Below are positions 60,061 through 64,000 of a stretch of DNA of 64,000 nucleotides, piece after piece. Below the pieces are notes generated by a model. The model worked only from the letters and a program-made list of their open reading frames with translations. It had not been told where the DNA came from and did no database searches. Both the position numbers and the translations under genes were made by a program. Source of the DNA: Struthio camelus (taxonomy: Eukaryota; Chordata; Aves; Struthioniformes; Struthionidae); the NCBI RefSeq assembly GCF_040807025.1, contig NC_090952.1, forward strand, positions 28,703,068 to 28,767,067. Direction: 5' to 3'. Each line of letters opens with the position of its first letter. The first letter of the stretch is position 1.

Positions 60061-63000
60061 GTTCCGAGAAACGAAAAGTTTCTGCGTAGCTTGAAGAAGT
60101 GCCATGTTTATAGGAAAAATGCACATTTGTTTTTTTCCCCTGTCAACCAACAGGTCTATTTTACAGATGTTAACGCTTCAGAGTGGAAGCAGCGTTGAAA
60201 CTGCTAGTGAAATTCAACAGGCAGCAATTGCTTTTCTTACTAAGCATTAAACGAAAGTTTCAAACTCTATGAACCCTCTGTTTGAGTCCCTGATAATCAT
60301 GAAGAAAAAGCTTTTGGAAATTTCTCATTTTTGTTTTACTGATGGTGGGCTTTTTAAAATTGATTTGTATTTTGACTTGTAGACTCCGCACTCCTATCAG
60401 GCTGAACCTATCTTTTGGCAAGTTACCATCCTCCACAGGGTGCTGGATTTCCCTTTTTTGGGCATGTGCACAAAGTTATTCTGGAGCAGATGAGGTTCTT
60501 TTTTGGTCACTGAATTATCTGTTGAGGTAAACGTGCATTCACAATTGCATGTTGTTTGAGTGATGGTAAGAGCAGTTGAATAGCTTGACACAGAGTTTAT
60601 AAATATAAGTAGAAAACAGAGTTCGTGCCATCCATCAAGTTGCTCTCTGTAGTCTGTGTTCTCTCTTTCTCTCTCCTCTTTTTTTCTTAATCAGATTTCT
60701 GCTCTGCCAGCCAAGATTGTTTGTGTATTGCTGAGGCTAGATATTTTTAAAAATAATAATTGTATTAATCTTGTTTAAACCTTGCAGCTGTGAAAATGAA
60801 GAACAATGACCACTGCTTGTTCCTGTGTCATCAAATGATAAACTGGGGCCCTGCAGGGCTAAAGAGAGCGTCGCTCCCTCTGTCCTCGTGCTTCTCAGCG
60901 CAATTTATAGAATTGCTTGGAGAGACTTGTTGCTTTCCTAAGAAACGTTGGGTGTTTCCCTGCTTTGCGAGGAGCTATTGCAAAGTCAATGTGTTGTCTT
61001 TTTTTCAGTCCAGCCTAGCAGATGTGTAGAATCTGGAGACCCATTTTAAATGTGGGATGCAGAAAGATACCCGGATAGTTCTGATGGAGCCTGGGAGCCG
61101 GCTTTGGACAGAAAGCAGGGCTTGCTTCCTCTCTGTGAGAGACAGCAGCCAAACAGGTAACTTTTGCTGTTGTATCTCAGTTTGGCTCTCGGACACCGGC
61201 TCCTCTGAAGTCCCTTCCAGAGGGATTTTCAGTCAAGATTTTAAGGCACTGGGAACCGGCTGCTTCCGTAATGTAACGCGTGTTTGGTTGTTAACTCTTA
61301 CCAGGCAGCAGTTAAACGTATGTATGCTGTAACTTGGGAAAGAGAAGAGAAACTGCAGAGCCGAAGGTACCAGTCGAGTCAGTGGGAGCTGCTGGAGTCC
61401 TGCTGGCAGGGACCCGGCCCCGTCCCTTTGTCTGCGCCGGCTCCGCTCCGACCCCGCGGCAGTGGAGCCTGCTTGGCAAGCCGGCCAAACGCAACCTGCA
61501 AAGGATGGGGATGTGGGGAGGAAAGATCCAGCTGTCTCAATGGCCTGAGTCGCTCTCTCTCACGTTAGCTGCATAGATAGTCCTGGTCGTCTTGAGTCCC
61601 TCTCTGATGAGCCCCAGGATACTGTGCGTCTTTCTTTAGTCTTAGGCTGATCCATCAGTGAAATTTTGACTGATGCTGAGCAACCACAAAATAAAGATTC
61701 TCTCTAGCTTGTAGATGGGGCCAGTTCTAGCAATGTCATCCAGAATGTCTCTGCGCCTTATTTTCCTTGTTTGAAGAACATTGGCCACTCTGAACACTGG
61801 TTAGTGTCGGGCTGGCTCTCTGCGAAGCCTGGCGTAACAATTCTTCTGCAGGGTGCGCTGGACTCAGGCTGTGTGCATACAAATCAATTAAATGCACCCA
61901 TGAAGGCCCCCAGGCACTACTGCCAGTGAGCACAGGACAGTTTGTGTCTATTCTGGCAGATTCTCTCAGCCTCCAGAACTGGATAGGTGAATCCAACCTG
62001 CCTGTTACAAATAGCTCTTGGCATGTTCCAGCCCCAAACCAGGCCTGAGAATTGCCTGTCCTGTTCCAGCTAGCGCTCTACCAAAGAGAGGTCTAACAGC
62101 TCGTTATATGCACACCAACAGAGATGATCCTGAGCATGTGACATTTACTAGTACAGCTGCAGTTTTGGTGTTTTGGGGCCTGCAAAAGCGGGGAACGGGA
62201 CTTCATGCTGAGGAGCGCGGGGAAAGGCTGCTGACCGGGTCCATATTCCGTCTGCCTCTGTGCTAACGTAATGCACTTGGTGCATGTGGCATCTTGGCTG
62301 TTAGCAGCCTTTTACCAGCATGTTTCAAGCCCAGCTTGATGGGCTCCAGCTGCTGCTGGCTGCGGGACAAAGCACCTCTGATATCTGCAGGAGCGGCCTG
62401 GGGAAGGGTGTTCTTTGTGGATGGTACTTTGTAACTTGCCTTTTGGCTCCCGACCACAGCGTCACGAGTATGGAAATGGGAGGATGACATGAGGTTAATT
62501 TCTTGACCTCTGGAAGGGGGCACAGATGGACGCTCCCTTCGGATTTCTTGCACTGTGACTCAAGCAGGGCCAGCAGAAGTTCTGGCTCTGCTGAAGCCAG
62601 CAATTGTATGTGCTCCAAAACTTGGCTCCTGCAAAGGCGGGAAGGGGGAGGGAGCCTGCGTAGTGAGAAAGATGCACGTTCTTTTCCAGCGCGGAGCTGC
62701 TTTAGATCACTCATAAATTGCTTGTAAGTTTTCCCCTCATGTCATGTGTGACTAATCTGGCCTCCTGCCTGGCCTTCTCTGTGGTGTTATCGAAGGGAAA
62801 CTCTGAAATCATCACATGCCAGGCAGCCTAATCGAGGGAATGAGTTGCTTGCTCTGCTCGTTTTCTGAAGCGTTCCGAAAAATGCTTTTGGTTTTTCCTT
62901 GTCTTTCTTTTGCTTTGGAAGGTTAGCTTCTGAAAAGCTGAAATGAGATGCATCTCGTGATGTACAAACCCATCAGATATCTCTGTAGGGATCGCTAATG

Positions 63001-64000
63001 CTCTAGCTCAGATAAGATCTGTTGTTTTTGTTTGTTTCTTTGTGCTGGTGTTGCTCGTACAGCAGGGAGCTGAGGCTCTTGGAGCACACCCTCTCTCTAG
63101 CCGCTTGCTCCAGACCAGTCATGCCAAAAAGCTTGCTTGTCTCTGGTAAGAGCTGAGACTCTCTAGATGGCTCGAAGCCGTGTAAGATTTTAAGTAACCT
63201 TGTTCTATCTTTACTGATTAGCTACTTTGCATTAGGTTCTTCTAATGTCCCCAAAGGTCAGCTGGTCAGCTCAGTGACTCGTGAGCTCTTTCTTCCCATG
63301 AGGGAAAAAAAAAAACCTGCTTTCCATGTTTCATCAGTTCCCTGAACCAAAGAGACTGTCTTTTACTCAGCATCTTTAAACCCTGTCCCCAGGATGAGGG
63401 AAGACTGTTAGAGGAGGAGAATGCCCTTGCTGTGGTCTTTCAAGGTGTAGTAGACTGAACCACCTGCTAGCCTCCGCTTATCTCCATCTGATTGCTTGCT
63501 TGACTTACAACACAGGTCACCAAATTGACACCTAACTGTAGTAGCAGTGATTCACCTGGCATACCAGTCATTACAAAAAGCAGCAAAATGTTTTTATTTG
63601 CAGCTTTAACATATTCTGCTCCGGAGAGGAATCGGTGGGGACTCTTTGTATTTTAAGTTATGACAGAAGGGATGCAACTGCGGCTGTAGGCGTGCAGCCG
63701 TCCTTGGAGCCCTCCCTTAATATGTCCGGAATTTACTGATCGCCTCGTTACAGAAGCACTGGCCCCACCTTCGCCGCTAACGTTCACGCACGCAGACTGA
63801 GGAAACCAGGCAGCATTCCTCTCATGTTTAGGCTCTCGAAAGACTCTCCATAGTTTATTCAAGTCCAATATACTCCAGGGACGGGCTGAATAATTTACAG
63901 TTGTAATGGTGATTGGGTTTAGACACCAAGTAGTCTGAAACTTACCAAGTTTAGAGGCAGTCGGACTCAACGGTTGGGTTTTGGTCAGTGGTGTTAAACA

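Overview
This is vertebrate nuclear DNA, most likely from a bird. Three genes whose order is conserved in amniotes (human Xq12 and its avian autosomal counterpart) can be read: OPHN1, YIPF6 and, more tentatively, STARD8. Intergenic distances are short, recognisable interspersed repeats are almost absent, and the one I can suggest is a decayed CR1-like fragment. Promoters are very GC/CpG-rich. The species is not determined; a non-avian reptile is less likely because more CR1 would be expected.

Layout. (1) About 1-26.7 kb is treated as the 5' part of STARD8 on the minus strand. A short exon at 7379-7438 encodes MPLLDFFWACFKRAK and ends in a consensus donor. An open 170-codon block at 26141-26650 has a strong start context and a perfect donor in the same phase; it may be an alternative upstream first exon. 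The RhoGAP and START exons of STARD8 are not here and should lie beyond the left edge. CpG-rich patches near 8.8-9.1, 15.6-16.0 and 16.7-17.3 kb have no assigned gene. (2) About 26.7-37.2 kb is AT-rich, with no convincing exon. (3) YIPF6 occupies 37504-42696 on the minus strand. All seven coding exons can be joined, with matching splice phases, into a 234-residue five-pass Golgi/ER membrane protein. Its start codon sits in a perfect TISU element. (4) The 42.7-47.6 kb interval separates YIPF6 from OPHN1, which are head to head. It carries two CpG-island promoters and a spectacular 1.34-kb G-rich minisatellite (45814-47157) just upstream of OPHN1. (5) OPHN1 exon 1 (51 complete codons, start of the BAR domain) is at 47644-47797 on the plus strand. 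The remaining 16.2 kb is its first intron, which contains several CpG-dense islands but no second exon that I could find.

The genes do not form a functional operon. YIPF6 is a secretory-pathway membrane protein, while OPHN1 and STARD8 are Rho-GTPase-activating proteins. The shared features are the divergent OPHN1/YIPF6 promoter arrangement and conserved synteny. Most long open frames (including 930, 690 and 675 codons) are artefacts of the minisatellite or of CpG islands. I saw no tRNA, rRNA, CRISPR array or intact transposon.
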